Assembly (NCBI GenBank): GCA_017560125.1
Contig: JAFYOS010000032.1
Coordinates: 62,001 to 126,000 of the forward strand
Direction of reading: 5' to 3'
DNA length: 64,000 nt
DNA from: Bacteroidaceae bacterium
Lineage (GTDB): Bacteria; Bacteroidota; Bacteroidia; Bacteroidales; Bacteroidaceae
Shown here: positions 54,165-63,049 of the stretch, piece after piece
Layout of the letters: each line of letters opens with the position of its first letter
Position numbering within the stretch: position 1 is the stretch's first letter
Program-made: the position numbers and the translations under genes
The notes under the pieces: model-generated
The model's database searches: none
Told to the model about the DNA's origin: nothing
What the model saw: the letters and a program-made list of their open reading frames with translations, nothing else

Positions 54165-57100
54165 ATGAGGAACTTTGACTACATAAAGGAATTGGGGATA
54201 ACCGAGTTGCACCGTTTCTGCTCGATAGCAGAGGAGCAACAGGTAACTAACCCGGACATCAGTGCTATCAATGCAAGGCGAGCATTGGAGTACATTGTGC
54301 GTGCCTTGTACGAAATGAAGAACATCGACATTCCCGAAAGGACATCACTGTTTGAGTTGGTGGATGGCGAGCCATTCAAGGAGTTCATTGGTGATGACAG
54401 GGTGATGATGGCAGTTCACTATGTGCGCAAGGTTGGTAACTGTGGTGCTCATGCAGCAACGGTAAGCAAGAAGGAGTCATTCTTCTGCTTGCTCAACATC
54501 TACAATGTAGTTGCGGCTATCCTCATTAAGCTCAGGGTTGTAGAAAGCGTAAAACCATTTGACAGGAACTTGATACCGGAGGTACCACAAGCCCCTGTAA
54601 TGATTCCTATTCCTGTAAAAGCAATTACCCCATCCGAAAAGATACTCGAAGTAGTTGATAAAGTTGCCGTTGAATCAAAAGCACCTGTTGAGGTGCTTCC
54701 AATGGATATTTCAGAGGCTGAGACCCGCAGATTGTATATTGACTTGATGCTAAAAGAGGCGGGATGGGATATACTCGACACCAACGGACTGATTCAACCC
54801 TCAAAGGCTTGTATTGAGGTAGAATTGCAGGGTATGCCTAACACTCACGATGTAGGTTATGCCGATTATGTACTATTCGGCAGTAACGGTAAGCCTCTTG
54901 CTGTAATTGAGGCAAAAAGGACATCAGTATCACCTGTGAAGGGCAAGCATCAGGCAGAGTTGTATGCCGATTGTTTGGAGGCTAAATATGGTGTACGCCC
55001 AGTGATATACTACACCAACGGATTCCAGACATTCATCATTGATGGACTTGGTTATCCTCCACGCAAACTGTTCAGTTTCCATACTGAGGATGATTTGGAG
55101 CGTATGCTTCAAAAACGTGGCAGAAAGGATATAACAGACTTTACCATCAACGACAATATAAGTGACAGATATTATCAGAAAACTGCTATAAAGGCGGTTT
55201 GCGAGCATTACAACAGCAAGCACAGGAAAGGTTTGCTTGTGATGGCAACAGGAACCGGAAAGACACGTGTTTCCATTTCACTGGTTGATGTTCTCAAACG
55301 CAATGACTGGGTGAAGAACGTGCTGTTCCTTGCCGACAGAACATCATTGGTGAAACAGGCTCACAAGAACTTTGTTAAGCTGTTGCCCAACGAGACTACT
55401 TGTGTGTTGAACGAGGGCGGTGAGCGTGATTTGAATGCCCGCATAACCTTCTCTACGTACCAGACAATGATAAACTTCATCGACACCGAGGAAAAGCCTT
55501 TCTCTGTGGGTCGGTTCGACTTGATTATCATTGATGAGGCACACCGTTCAATCTTTGGCAAGTACGGAGCAATCTTCAACTACTTTGATGCAATGCTCAT
55601 TGGACTTACCGCAACCCCACGTGATGAGGTAGATAAGAGCACATACGACATCTTTGAAATGGAGCAGGGTTCGCCCAACTATGCCTACGAACTGGAAGAT
55701 GCTGTTGCCGATGGTTACTTGGTGAACTATGCAGGTTTCAAGCGTGGTTCGGTAATACTTAAAGAGGGTATCAAGTATAGCAGTCTGAACGAGGATGAGA
55801 AGGAACAGATGGAAAAAATCTGGGAGTATGAACAGACCCGCAAGGCACTTGATTATTACCCTATGTTAGTGGCTGAGGATGGTGCTGAATATATCAAAGC
55901 TAAGTATGTGCGAGACATCAACAACAATGAGATATTTAGTTACATCTACAATATTGATACCATTGATGCCGTAATTCAGGACTTGATGGAGAACGGCTTG
56001 AAGGTGCAGAGTGGCGAGAGAATTGGCAAGAGCATTGTTTTTGCATATAACCACCGCCACGCTGAACTGATTGTAGAGCGTTTCAATGCCCTGTACCCAG
56101 AGTACGGTTCGGGGTTCTGCGTGCTGATTGACAACTATGTTACATACGCACAGGACTTGATTGACAAATTCGAGAAAAGGGATGCAGAACCGCAGATTGC
56201 AGTATCTGTGGATATGCTCGACACAGGTATTGACGTACCCGATGTATTGAACTTGGTGTTCTTCAAGCCAGTAAAATCCAAAATCAAATACTTGCAGATG
56301 ATTGGACGAGGAACACGCTTGTCAAAAGGCATATTCGGTGACAAGGACAAGGAGGTGTTCTATATATTCGACTGGTGCTGTAACTTTGATTACTTTGAGA
56401 AGTACCCCGATGGCAAAGAGGCTCCAAAGACAATATCGCTGACTGAGAAATTGTTTGGCTTGCGTACCGACATTGCTTTCCACCTGCAACATCAGAAGTA
56501 CCAAGAGGATGAATTTGCAAAGAAACTTCACGATGACATCAAGGCTATGTTGAAGGAACAGGTAACGATGTTATCTGATAGTCATATCTCGGTAAGAGCA
56601 AAATGGGAACAGGTAAGCCACTTTAAGGAAGCCTCAGCGTGGGTGTATATATCAGAGCTTGATACACTGACATTGAAGAATGACATATCTTCACTGCTTG
56701 CAAAGAACACGTTAGATGAGAATGCCAAGAAATTTGATGTACTGGTATTGGCGATAGAGCTCTCTCTGCTTGATGACGACACGAATGCTCATAAGTCTAT
56801 CCAGAACGTACAGTTCGTGGCTGAGAAACTGCAACAGAAGGCTTCTATCCCACAGATTAAGGCTAAGATGGGTACTATAAACGAGGTGCTTAATCCTGTA
56901 TATTGGGAGAATGTTTCTCTGGGTTGGTTGGAGAAGATACGTGAGGATTTGAGAGACTTGACTAAGTTCCTCATTGGCGACAAAAAGCAGTGGTTCGTAG
57001 TCGATATAAAGGACGTGGTTACTCTCGGTGGCGAGACTGTTGGTGTCACTCCAAAGGTATCATACAAACAGAAAGTGATGGATTTCCTTGCCGAGAACAG

Positions 57101-57521
57101 ACATCTGCCAGTGCTTGATAAGATATATGCGATGGAACAGCTTACCATTGCCGATATAAGGGAACTGGAACGCATATTGTGGCAGGAACTGGGCGATAGG
57201 CAGGACTATGACAAATATACTCTTGGAATGCCTTGCGGAACGAATGTGGCGATGTTCATACGTTCTATCATTGGTGTGAACCGCAAAGAGGCGGTTGAGA
57301 AATTCGCTACGTTCATATCTGGTTCGCAGTTGAACTATGAGCAGGAGGAATTCTTGACTACAATAATATCATACGTGTGCGAGAATGGTGACATCACAAA
57401 GGAGATTGTTGTAAACGAAGCTCCGTTTGATGAGAAACTGGCTGTGTTCAGTGCATACATGCTACCACTGGCAAAGTACATCGATAATATCCATAATGTA
57501 ATTACACCAGTAACGGCATAA
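54165..57521 (+). CDS. hsdR: Type I restriction enzyme endonuclease subunit
   Basis: 1118 residues. A DUF4145-like helical domain (residues 1-125) and linker precede the nuclease core (GYADYVLFGSNGKPLAVIEA with the catalytic E-x-K in EAKRTS), then the Snf2-type motor: Walker A (VMATGTGKTRVSI), DEAH (IIDEAHRSIFG), GLTATP, and helicase C (GRGTRLSKGIFGDKDKEVFY). It translocates DNA and cuts away from the site. It ends with a terminator, and Fic follows under its own promoter. Confidence 0.95.
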   Translation: MRNFDYIKELGITELHRFCSIAEEQQVTNPDISAINARRALEYIVRALYEMKNIDIPERTSLFELVDGEPFKEFIGDDRVMMAVHYVRKVGNCGAHAATVSKKESFFCLLNIYNVVAAILIKLRVVESVKPFDRNLIPEVPQAPVMIPIPVKAITPSEKILEVVDKVAVESKAPVEVLPMDISEAETRRLYIDLMLKEAGWDILDTNGLIQPSKACIEVELQGMPNTHDVGYADYVLFGSNGKPLAVIEAKRTSVSPVKGKHQAELYADCLEAKYGVRPVIYYTNGFQTFIIDGLGYPPRKLFSFHTEDDLERMLQKRGRKDITDFTINDNISDRYYQKTAIKAVCEHYNSKHRKGLLVMATGTGKTRVSISLVDVLKRNDWVKNVLFLADRTSLVKQAHKNFVKLLPNETTCVLNEGGERDLNARITFSTYQTMINFIDTEEKPFSVGRFDLIIIDEAHRSIFGKYGAIFNYFDAMLIGLTATPRDEVDKSTYDIFEMEQGSPNYAYELEDAVADGYLVNYAGFKRGSVILKEGIKYSSLNEDEKEQMEKIWEYEQTRKALDYYPMLVAEDGAEYIKAKYVRDINNNEIFSYIYNIDTIDAVIQDLMENGLKVQSGERIGKSIVFAYNHRHAELIVERFNALYPEYGSGFCVLIDNYVTYAQDLIDKFEKRDAEPQIAVSVDMLDTGIDVPDVLNLVFFKPVKSKIKYLQMIGRGTRLSKGIFGDKDKEVFYIFDWCCNFDYFEKYPDGKEAPKTISLTEKLFGLRTDIAFHLQHQKYQEDEFAKKLHDDIKAMLKEQVTMLSDSHISVRAKWEQVSHFKEASAWVYISELDTLTLKNDISSLLAKNTLDENAKKFDVLVLAIELSLLDDDTNAHKSIQNVQFVAEKLQQKASIPQIKAKMGTINEVLNPVYWENVSLGWLEKIREDLRDLTKFLIGDKKQWFVVDIKDVVTLGGETVGVTPKVSYKQKVMDFLAENRHLPVLDKIYAMEQLTIADIRELERILWQELGDRQDYDKYTLGMPCGTNVAMFIRSIIGVNRKEAVEKFATFISGSQLNYEQEEFLTTIISYVCENGDITKEIVVNEAPFDEKLAVFSAYMLPLAKYIDNIHNVITPVTA

Positions 57522-57538
57522 AGTCAAGTGAAGCGATT

Positions 57539-57583
57539 AAACAAGCTATTCTCGTCATATTTTGATGCGAATAGCTTGTTTTT
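57539..57583 (+). terminator. Hairpin terminator of the RM operon
   Basis: 13-base perfect arms (57539-57551 and 57569-57581) then a T-run, 17 bases past the hsdR stop. Confidence 0.8.
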
Positions 57584-57605
57584 TCACATCATTGTACTAT
57601 CTTTG
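57576..57605 (+). promoter_or_regulatory. Promoter of the Fic gene
   Basis: TTGT (57576-57579), 18 bases, TATCTTTG (57598-57605). It overlaps the end of the RM terminator. Confidence 0.5.
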
Positions 57606-57623
57606 CACTAAAATTAAGCGATT

Positions 57624-58733
57624 ATGAGAGCAGTATATATATGGCAACAGCCCACTTGGGCGAAGTTTCAATGGGATAATGAGAGGTTGATAACACTTCT
57701 TTCCGAGGTGCGAAATCTCGAAGGTCGCATTATGGGGTTGATGGAGGGTGTTGGCTTTAATGTGCAGAATGCAACCTCTCTTGATGTGATGGTTGAGGAT
57801 GTATTACGTTCGTCTGAGATTGAAGGTGAACTGCTCAATGCCGATAGAGTGCGATCATCTATTGCCCGTCATCTTGGTCTTAATACCGAAGGATTACCAG
57901 AACCTGACCACTACACTGAGGGTGTTGTACAAGTAATGCTCGATGCGGTGAGAAATAGTAATGAAGCATTAACACATGAACGACTATTCAACTGGCACGC
58001 AGCACTCTTCCCGACTGGTCGCAGTGGAATGTATCCTATAACCGTTGCGGCTTATCGTGTGGGTGCAGAACCTATGCAGGTAGTATCAGGTGCTATGGGT
58101 AGAGAAAAAGTGCATTATGAAGCTCCTGCATCAGAGGTTGTCCCGGTTATGATGGACGAGTTCTTGAAATGGATAAATGAAGAACAGAACATAGACCCGA
58201 TATTAAAGGCAGGAATTGCGCATCTTTGGTTTGTTGCTATACACCCATTTGATGATGGCAACGGTCGTATAACTCGCACTATAACTGATATGCTCTTAGC
58301 AAAAGCAGATGGCATGCCACATCGCTTTTATAGTATGTCTGCCGAGATATTGCGAGAGCGTAAAGGGTATTATGAAGCATTGGAGAAAACCACAACCGGA
58401 ACAATGGATATAACACTGTGGCTTGAATGGTTCTTGCAGACCCTGCGTAGTGCAATATTGCGCTCAGAGGTAACAGTTAAACGAGTGGTTGCAAAGTCTT
58501 TTTTCTGGCAGAAAAATCGAGAAATATCCATGAATGACCGTCAAGTTAAAGTAGTAAATATGCTTTGGGATGGCTTTGAGGGTAAACTTAACACTTCGAA
58601 ATGGGCGAAGATAACTAAGACATCGCAGGCGACGGCTTTGCGTGATATTACAGACCTCATAGATAAAGGCATATTGGTACCAGCCAATGAAGGTGGTAGA
58701 AGTACTAATTACCTACTTAAAGAGGATTTATAG
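57624..58733 (+). CDS. Fic family protein with built-in inhibitory motif (class II)
   Basis: 369 residues. A DUF4172/Fic N-terminal domain carries the inhibitory helix SSEIEG (Ser63 to Gly68), which matches the (S/T)xxxE(G/N) rule of self-inhibited Fic proteins. The active motif HPFDDGNGRITR starts at His207. A C-terminal winged-helix segment (SKWAKITKTSQATALRDITD) is present. Fic enzymes usually transfer AMP to a target protein, and this one should be kept off by its own helix until a signal releases it. It shares the AT-richer island with the RM operon, but its link to restriction is only positional. Confidence 0.93.
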   Translation: MRAVYIWQQPTWAKFQWDNERLITLLSEVRNLEGRIMGLMEGVGFNVQNATSLDVMVEDVLRSSEIEGELLNADRVRSSIARHLGLNTEGLPEPDHYTEGVVQVMLDAVRNSNEALTHERLFNWHAALFPTGRSGMYPITVAAYRVGAEPMQVVSGAMGREKVHYEAPASEVVPVMMDEFLKWINEEQNIDPILKAGIAHLWFVAIHPFDDGNGRITRTITDMLLAKADGMPHRFYSMSAEILRERKGYYEALEKTTTGTMDITLWLEWFLQTLRSAILRSEVTVKRVVAKSFFWQKNREISMNDRQVKVVNMLWDGFEGKLNTSKWAKITKTSQATALRDITDLIDKGILVPANEGGRSTNYLLKEDL

Positions 58734-58798
58734 GGTATAACATTTAACGGTTTGCCATTACGGTTCACCTACCACCATCTAAAAAACCGGCCACAAAA

Positions 58799-58840
58799 GA
58801 GAAATTCCTCGATAATCATACGATTATCGAGGAATTTCTC
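58799..58840 (-). terminator. 19-base-pair hairpin, terminator of tRNA-His
   Basis: Perfect arms 58799-58817 and 58822-58840 around an ATAC loop. A T-run follows on the minus strand just past the tRNA 3' end. It also separates the convergent Fic gene from the tRNA. Confidence 0.82.
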
Positions 58841-58842
58841 TG

Positions 58843-58917
58843 GGTGACTAGTGGGATTCGAACCCACGACATTCAGAACCACAATCTGACGCTCTAACCG
58901 ACTGAACTATAGTCACC
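58843..58917 (-). tRNA. tRNA-His (anticodon GTG)
   Basis: The minus strand folds into a complete cloverleaf: acceptor GTGACTA with TAGTCAC, D-arm GTTCAGTCGGTTAGAGC, anticodon loop TTGTGGT in a 5-pair stem (anticodon GTG, histidine) and T-arm CGTGGGTTCGAATCCCACT. The extra encoded G at position -1 opposite C73 is the histidine identity pair. CCA is not encoded. Its 3' half carries the 12-base sequence repeated at 50586. Confidence 0.95.
58857..58868. repeat. T-arm sequence repeated at 50586
   Basis: TTCGAACCCACG inside the tRNA-His T-arm is identical and co-oriented with 50586-50597, as expected for a duplicated integration site, though the two copies could also match by chance. Confidence 0.5.
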
Positions 58918-59073
58918 ATCTGTTATGTGCGCTCTTCCTTAGAAAAGCGATGCAAAGGTAGGCATTCCTTTTTACATAAGCAAGTAATTTTGCAAAAATT
59001 TATCACTTTTCGATGAAGTTTTTTTATACAAAAAGTGTTACTCACTCATTATAGCGATGTTACATGCAGCGCA

Positions 59074-60117
59074 CTACTCGAGCGTAAATTCGCCGGCGAG
59101 AGGAATTTTCATCAGTTCGGTTATCTCCTGCGACGATTTATTCTGACCGAGCAGGAACATGAGCTTGGTGAGCAAGCATTCTACCGTGCTGTCGTAGCCG
59201 CCGATGACTCCGGCATCAAGTAGTCGCAGACCTGTTTCGTAGAGGCGCATCTGCACGGTGCCGGCAAGGCATTGCGATACGTTGACGATGACAATACCCC
59301 GCTCTATTGCTTCGCGCAGCAGTTTTATAAACGACGGTTTCTGCGGTGCATTGCCGGCGCCATAGGTTTTGAGCACAACGGCGCGAAGGCCAGGGGTATT
59401 CAGTATATTGCGTATGATATTTTCCTGCAGGCCGGGAAAGAGCGTAAGCACAATAACGTTGGTGTCGCACGCATAGTGGGGCTTCAGCGGTTTAGTAAAA
59501 TCGGGCTTGGCTATCCTGTCACGCTCATATTTTATGTTGATGCCGGCTGTCGCCAGGGGTGGGTAATTATAGGAGCGGAAGGCATTGAAGTTCTCGGCGT
59601 TTATTTTCGTTGTACGATTACCGCGCAGCAGATGATTTTCGAAGAAAATGCACACCTCGGGCACAACGGGGGTACCGTCGTCGTTGCGTGCAGCCGCAAT
59701 CTCTATGGAGGTGATAAGGTTCTCCTTGCCATCGGTACGCAGCATGCCTATGGGCAACTGGCTGCCGGTGAGCACCACAGGTTTGTGCAAATCCTCGAGC
59801 ATGAAGCTGAGCGCCGAAGCTGTATAGGCCATGGTATCCGTGCCATGCAGCACCACAAAACCATCGTAGCTGTCGTAGTTGTCGTTAATCACCTGCACCA
59901 ATTTGCTCCACGCCGTAGGCTCAATGTCCGAGGAGTCGATGGGCGAAGAAAACTGATAGGAATCTATGCGGTAATTGAAACGCTTGAGCTCGGGGACATT
60001 CTCTATGAGCTTATCGAATTTGAAGCTCTCGAGCGCGCCTGTTTCGCTATTTTGTATCATACCAATCGTTCCGCCTGTATATATAAGCAGCACCGAAGAA
60101 AGGTTACTATTTTCCAT
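59074..60117 (-). CDS. ansA: Cytoplasmic L-asparaginase (type I)
   Basis: 347 residues without a signal peptide. The N-terminal threonine motif IYTGGTIGMI (nucleophile Thr) and the second motif VVLHGTDTMAYTASAL are intact, and the C-terminal KTYGAGNAPQKPSFI matches type I enzymes. It hydrolyses L-asparagine to aspartate and ammonia. It starts 18 bases after the CotH/lamin-tail stop and may be read with it, although no functional link is obvious. Confidence 0.94.
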   Translation of the reverse strand: MENSNLSSVLLIYTGGTIGMIQNSETGALESFKFDKLIENVPELKRFNYRIDSYQFSSPIDSSDIEPTAWSKLVQVINDNYDSYDGFVVLHGTDTMAYTASALSFMLEDLHKPVVLTGSQLPIGMLRTDGKENLITSIEIAAARNDDGTPVVPEVCIFFENHLLRGNRTTKINAENFNAFRSYNYPPLATAGINIKYERDRIAKPDFTKPLKPHYACDTNVIVLTLFPGLQENIIRNILNTPGLRAVVLKTYGAGNAPQKPSFIKLLREAIERGIVIVNVSQCLAGTVQMRLYETGLRLLDAGVIGGYDSTVECLLTKLMFLLGQNKSSQEITELMKIPLAGEFTLE

Positions 60118-60135
60118 ACTACATTTATTTACATG

Positions 60136-63042
60136 TTATCGTTTGATATACTTACGCGTCACCACACGGCCATCGCCATACTTGGTCCAACGTATATATA
60201 GTCCCGCGGGGAGGTCGTCGGCATACACCTCGACACCCTTCAGATTGTAATATTTCTCGGCGACAACCACATCGCATTCCACGGGGGTGTCAATGGAGGT
60301 CACATCGCTCATTTGGTAGCCGGTAACCGTGTCGTTGACTACAAAACGGTTGTAGCTGCTGAAAAGATTTGTGCTACCAGGCGTGGGACGATGTATCACA
60401 TAGAGGCGTTCGCCACCATCGGGATAACGGCCGAATGTACGGTCGTCGGCGTGCGGCGAATAGTCCATGACCTCGCGCCACAGCAGTGTGCAATCGTCAT
60501 CGGCATAGGCGCTCACGATGATGCGGCCACCCGACGAGGGCAGTTTGAACGGCAGATGCAGCTCACGCTTCGATGGTTCCTCGTCGGCCCACAGCATCAG
60601 GTGTCCGTGGGGAGCGATGCGCGTCATTCTCGGCGAGGAATCGGGTATGCGATAGAGCTTGGGCCTGTCCTCGCGGTTGCTTATGTACAGCCCTGCAATG
60701 TCGAACAGCGTATCGGTTCTGTTATAGAGCTCTATCCAATCGCTCTTTTCGAAATTGTCGTTGCGCACAAGCTCCTTATTTGCACCGAGCTCGTTTATGC
60801 GCACTGCGGGGACAAGATGACCATGCAGCGTATCTTTGCGCACGAAACGCGGCGTCACCGTATAGGTCGAAGCAGCCACTTCGAGATTGAGCTCCACATC
60901 GGTGTAGTTGGGAGCATACTCCACTGCATTCTCCGATGCCGGATTTTTGCTCGCCGAAACCGTCCAGTGGCTGAATTTGTAGCCATAGGGCACCTCCACA
61001 GAGAGGCGGTAGCTTCTGTCTCTGCTCACATAGCCCTCGAACACACCAGTGGGAACCTCCACCCCATCGACATAGAGCGCTGTCTTCGCCGTTGGCCTCA
61101 CAGTGAGCATGGCCGGCTCGCCCATAGAGAAATAGTCGGCCATCTGCCTTGCATACACCTCTTTGCGGTCGGCTGCATACTGCACATACTGCTTGCATTG
61201 CGAGGCAAGGCTACTGTCTGTGCTCCATCGCTTGGCGTGATAGGGCATCTCACCCGATATGCGGCTATATATATCATCAATGATGCTCTGCACACGCTCC
61301 TCGCGCACGGCACCGCCGATGACGGCCGTCGCGTGGGCTATGAACTTGTCGCGGAAGGGAGCATATTTTATCAACGACTGAAAAATGCGTCCGGTGGGAA
61401 CCCTCACATTGGTGAGGCCCGAACGGTCGGTGGCTGTAAACTGGTTGTAGCTGAGGCTGGAGAAGCCGTGGTCGAGGTCGAACAGCACCCAGCGGAAGCC
61501 GCCGCCATTGCGATAGCGATAGAACTTCACATTGTTACTCATCCAGTCGCTGTTTCCCGAAAAGCTCTGCACCACAATATAGTTTATATACTCATCGACA
61601 TCTATCAGGGTGAGAATCTCCTTGTACGAAGCATCGGTTACATCCGCACCAACCAGTGCGAGCAATCGCTCCAAGGCCGTATCGTCGCCCGCAACCTCAC
61701 TTCCCGATGCGCTGTTATAGACAACGTCAATATCCTCCTTCTCGTACCCCCAGTTGCTATAGGCATGGTGGTGGTTGGAGCGCTCGCGTATGTTTATTAT
61801 GCCATAGTATTCGCCGTTGATGAAATGCACCGCCGGCTGATAGGCAAGGTAATCGACATCGACCGTACCGGCATATATGCACTGCTGGAAGGCATCGCGA
61901 CACATAGAGGAATAGAAATCGTTACCACTGTTGCGCAGATTGAGGCTCTTGAAGCGATAGTAGGGCTTTTGGGCAAACAGGCGCACATCGAACGAATTGC
62001 GTCCTTCGTATTTCTTCTCGGCATTCAGTTCAATCGATTTCAGGGGATAGGCACGCGAATATCCTCCGCCGATGGAGATATCGCACTGCTGCGAAAAATA
62101 GCGGTCGTGAGGGTTGTTGATGATTTCCACATTCGCTGGACGGCGCCAGTCGCGGTTCCAGTTCGCAGGGTACGATACGCCATTGCCCGATTCGCCGTTT
62201 GTACCCTCGCAATATATACCAATGGTGTCGTCCCACAGGTTGTCGGGGTCGGTGGTGATCGATATGATGGGCAATGTGATGGTGCGGTCGCGGTCGATGA
62301 CATAGGTTGCCGTAAATATCTCCGAGGGAATGCATCCCTTCTTGAATGTGCGCGCACGCAGCACTGTAGTTTCGCCTATATACATCCTGCCGCTCCACAC
62401 TGCACTACGGTTGTCGGGCTCGCTGCCGTCGATGGTATATTTTATGGTACCACCGTCCGAGGAGAGCTCCACCATTATGTTATCGGAATACAATCCCGCG
62501 GGGGTATTGGCACGCGGCTTGCTGGCACGCTTCACCGAAAACTGGGCACCGTTGTTCGTTGCACCCGGCGAGGGAGTGATGCATGTGCTCCACTCCTCTT
62601 CGGCATCGCCCTTGCGGGCGTATGATGTCTCGGGATAGGCAAATGAGTACTCCACATGGTCGATTGACACCCCGGCTGCATCGTAAAGATAGAGCGCCGA
62701 TCCGTCGGCGTCGAGCTTGAAATCGACGTGGTAGGCATTGAGCCCGTGGTTATCGAAATATATAATCTTGTATTCACCCGGTGCAAGCACACCCGCATTC
62801 TGAAAAAATTCATATTTGCGCGGGTTCGATGCATCGTCACTAAGGCTGTAACCTGCAAGATTTATGCTCTTGCGACTATTGTTGTAGAGCTCCACCCAAC
62901 CGCCGTAGTTATATGTGTCGTCGAGCATATAAGAAACATTGGCTGCCATAAGCTCGTTTATGACCAGATTTTGCAACCTCGCCTGCAAGCCGGTTGCAAG
63001 CGACAGAAGCAGCAGCAATATATATATGCGCGACAATCTCAT
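60136..63042 (-). CDS. Secreted CotH-kinase/lamin-tail surface protein
   Basis: 968 residues. Signal peptide (RIYILLLLLSLATGLQA), then a lamin-tail domain (LVINELMAANVSYML...), a chitobiase-type Ig-like domain (GGTIKYTIDGSEPDNRSAVW), the CotH-kinase domain (NSFDVRLFAQKPYYRFKSLN; INGEYYGIINIRERSNHHHA; VLFDLDHGFSS as catalytic loop), a second lamin-tail domain (VRINELGANKELVRNDNFE) and a type IX-like tail (KYYNLKGVEVYADDLPAGLY). It should be exported to the surface. The protein-kinase target is unknown. It lies 7 bases after a tandem paralogue. Confidence 0.87.
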   Translation of the reverse strand: MRLSRIYILLLLLSLATGLQARLQNLVINELMAANVSYMLDDTYNYGGWVELYNNSRKSINLAGYSLSDDASNPRKYEFFQNAGVLAPGEYKIIYFDNHGLNAYHVDFKLDADGSALYLYDAAGVSIDHVEYSFAYPETSYARKGDAEEEWSTCITPSPGATNNGAQFSVKRASKPRANTPAGLYSDNIMVELSSDGGTIKYTIDGSEPDNRSAVWSGRMYIGETTVLRARTFKKGCIPSEIFTATYVIDRDRTITLPIISITTDPDNLWDDTIGIYCEGTNGESGNGVSYPANWNRDWRRPANVEIINNPHDRYFSQQCDISIGGGYSRAYPLKSIELNAEKKYEGRNSFDVRLFAQKPYYRFKSLNLRNSGNDFYSSMCRDAFQQCIYAGTVDVDYLAYQPAVHFINGEYYGIINIRERSNHHHAYSNWGYEKEDIDVVYNSASGSEVAGDDTALERLLALVGADVTDASYKEILTLIDVDEYINYIVVQSFSGNSDWMSNNVKFYRYRNGGGFRWVLFDLDHGFSSLSYNQFTATDRSGLTNVRVPTGRIFQSLIKYAPFRDKFIAHATAVIGGAVREERVQSIIDDIYSRISGEMPYHAKRWSTDSSLASQCKQYVQYAADRKEVYARQMADYFSMGEPAMLTVRPTAKTALYVDGVEVPTGVFEGYVSRDRSYRLSVEVPYGYKFSHWTVSASKNPASENAVEYAPNYTDVELNLEVAASTYTVTPRFVRKDTLHGHLVPAVRINELGANKELVRNDNFEKSDWIELYNRTDTLFDIAGLYISNREDRPKLYRIPDSSPRMTRIAPHGHLMLWADEEPSKRELHLPFKLPSSGGRIIVSAYADDDCTLLWREVMDYSPHADDRTFGRYPDGGERLYVIHRPTPGSTNLFSSYNRFVVNDTVTGYQMSDVTSIDTPVECDVVVAEKYYNLKGVEVYADDLPAGLYIRWTKYGDGRVVTRKYIKR

Positions 63043-63049
63043 GGCAGGC

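Noticed and set aside
60313-62625. Plus-strand frame of 770 codons opposite the CotH/lamin-tail gene
   Set aside because: It is the antisense shadow of a gene with a signal peptide and several known domains.
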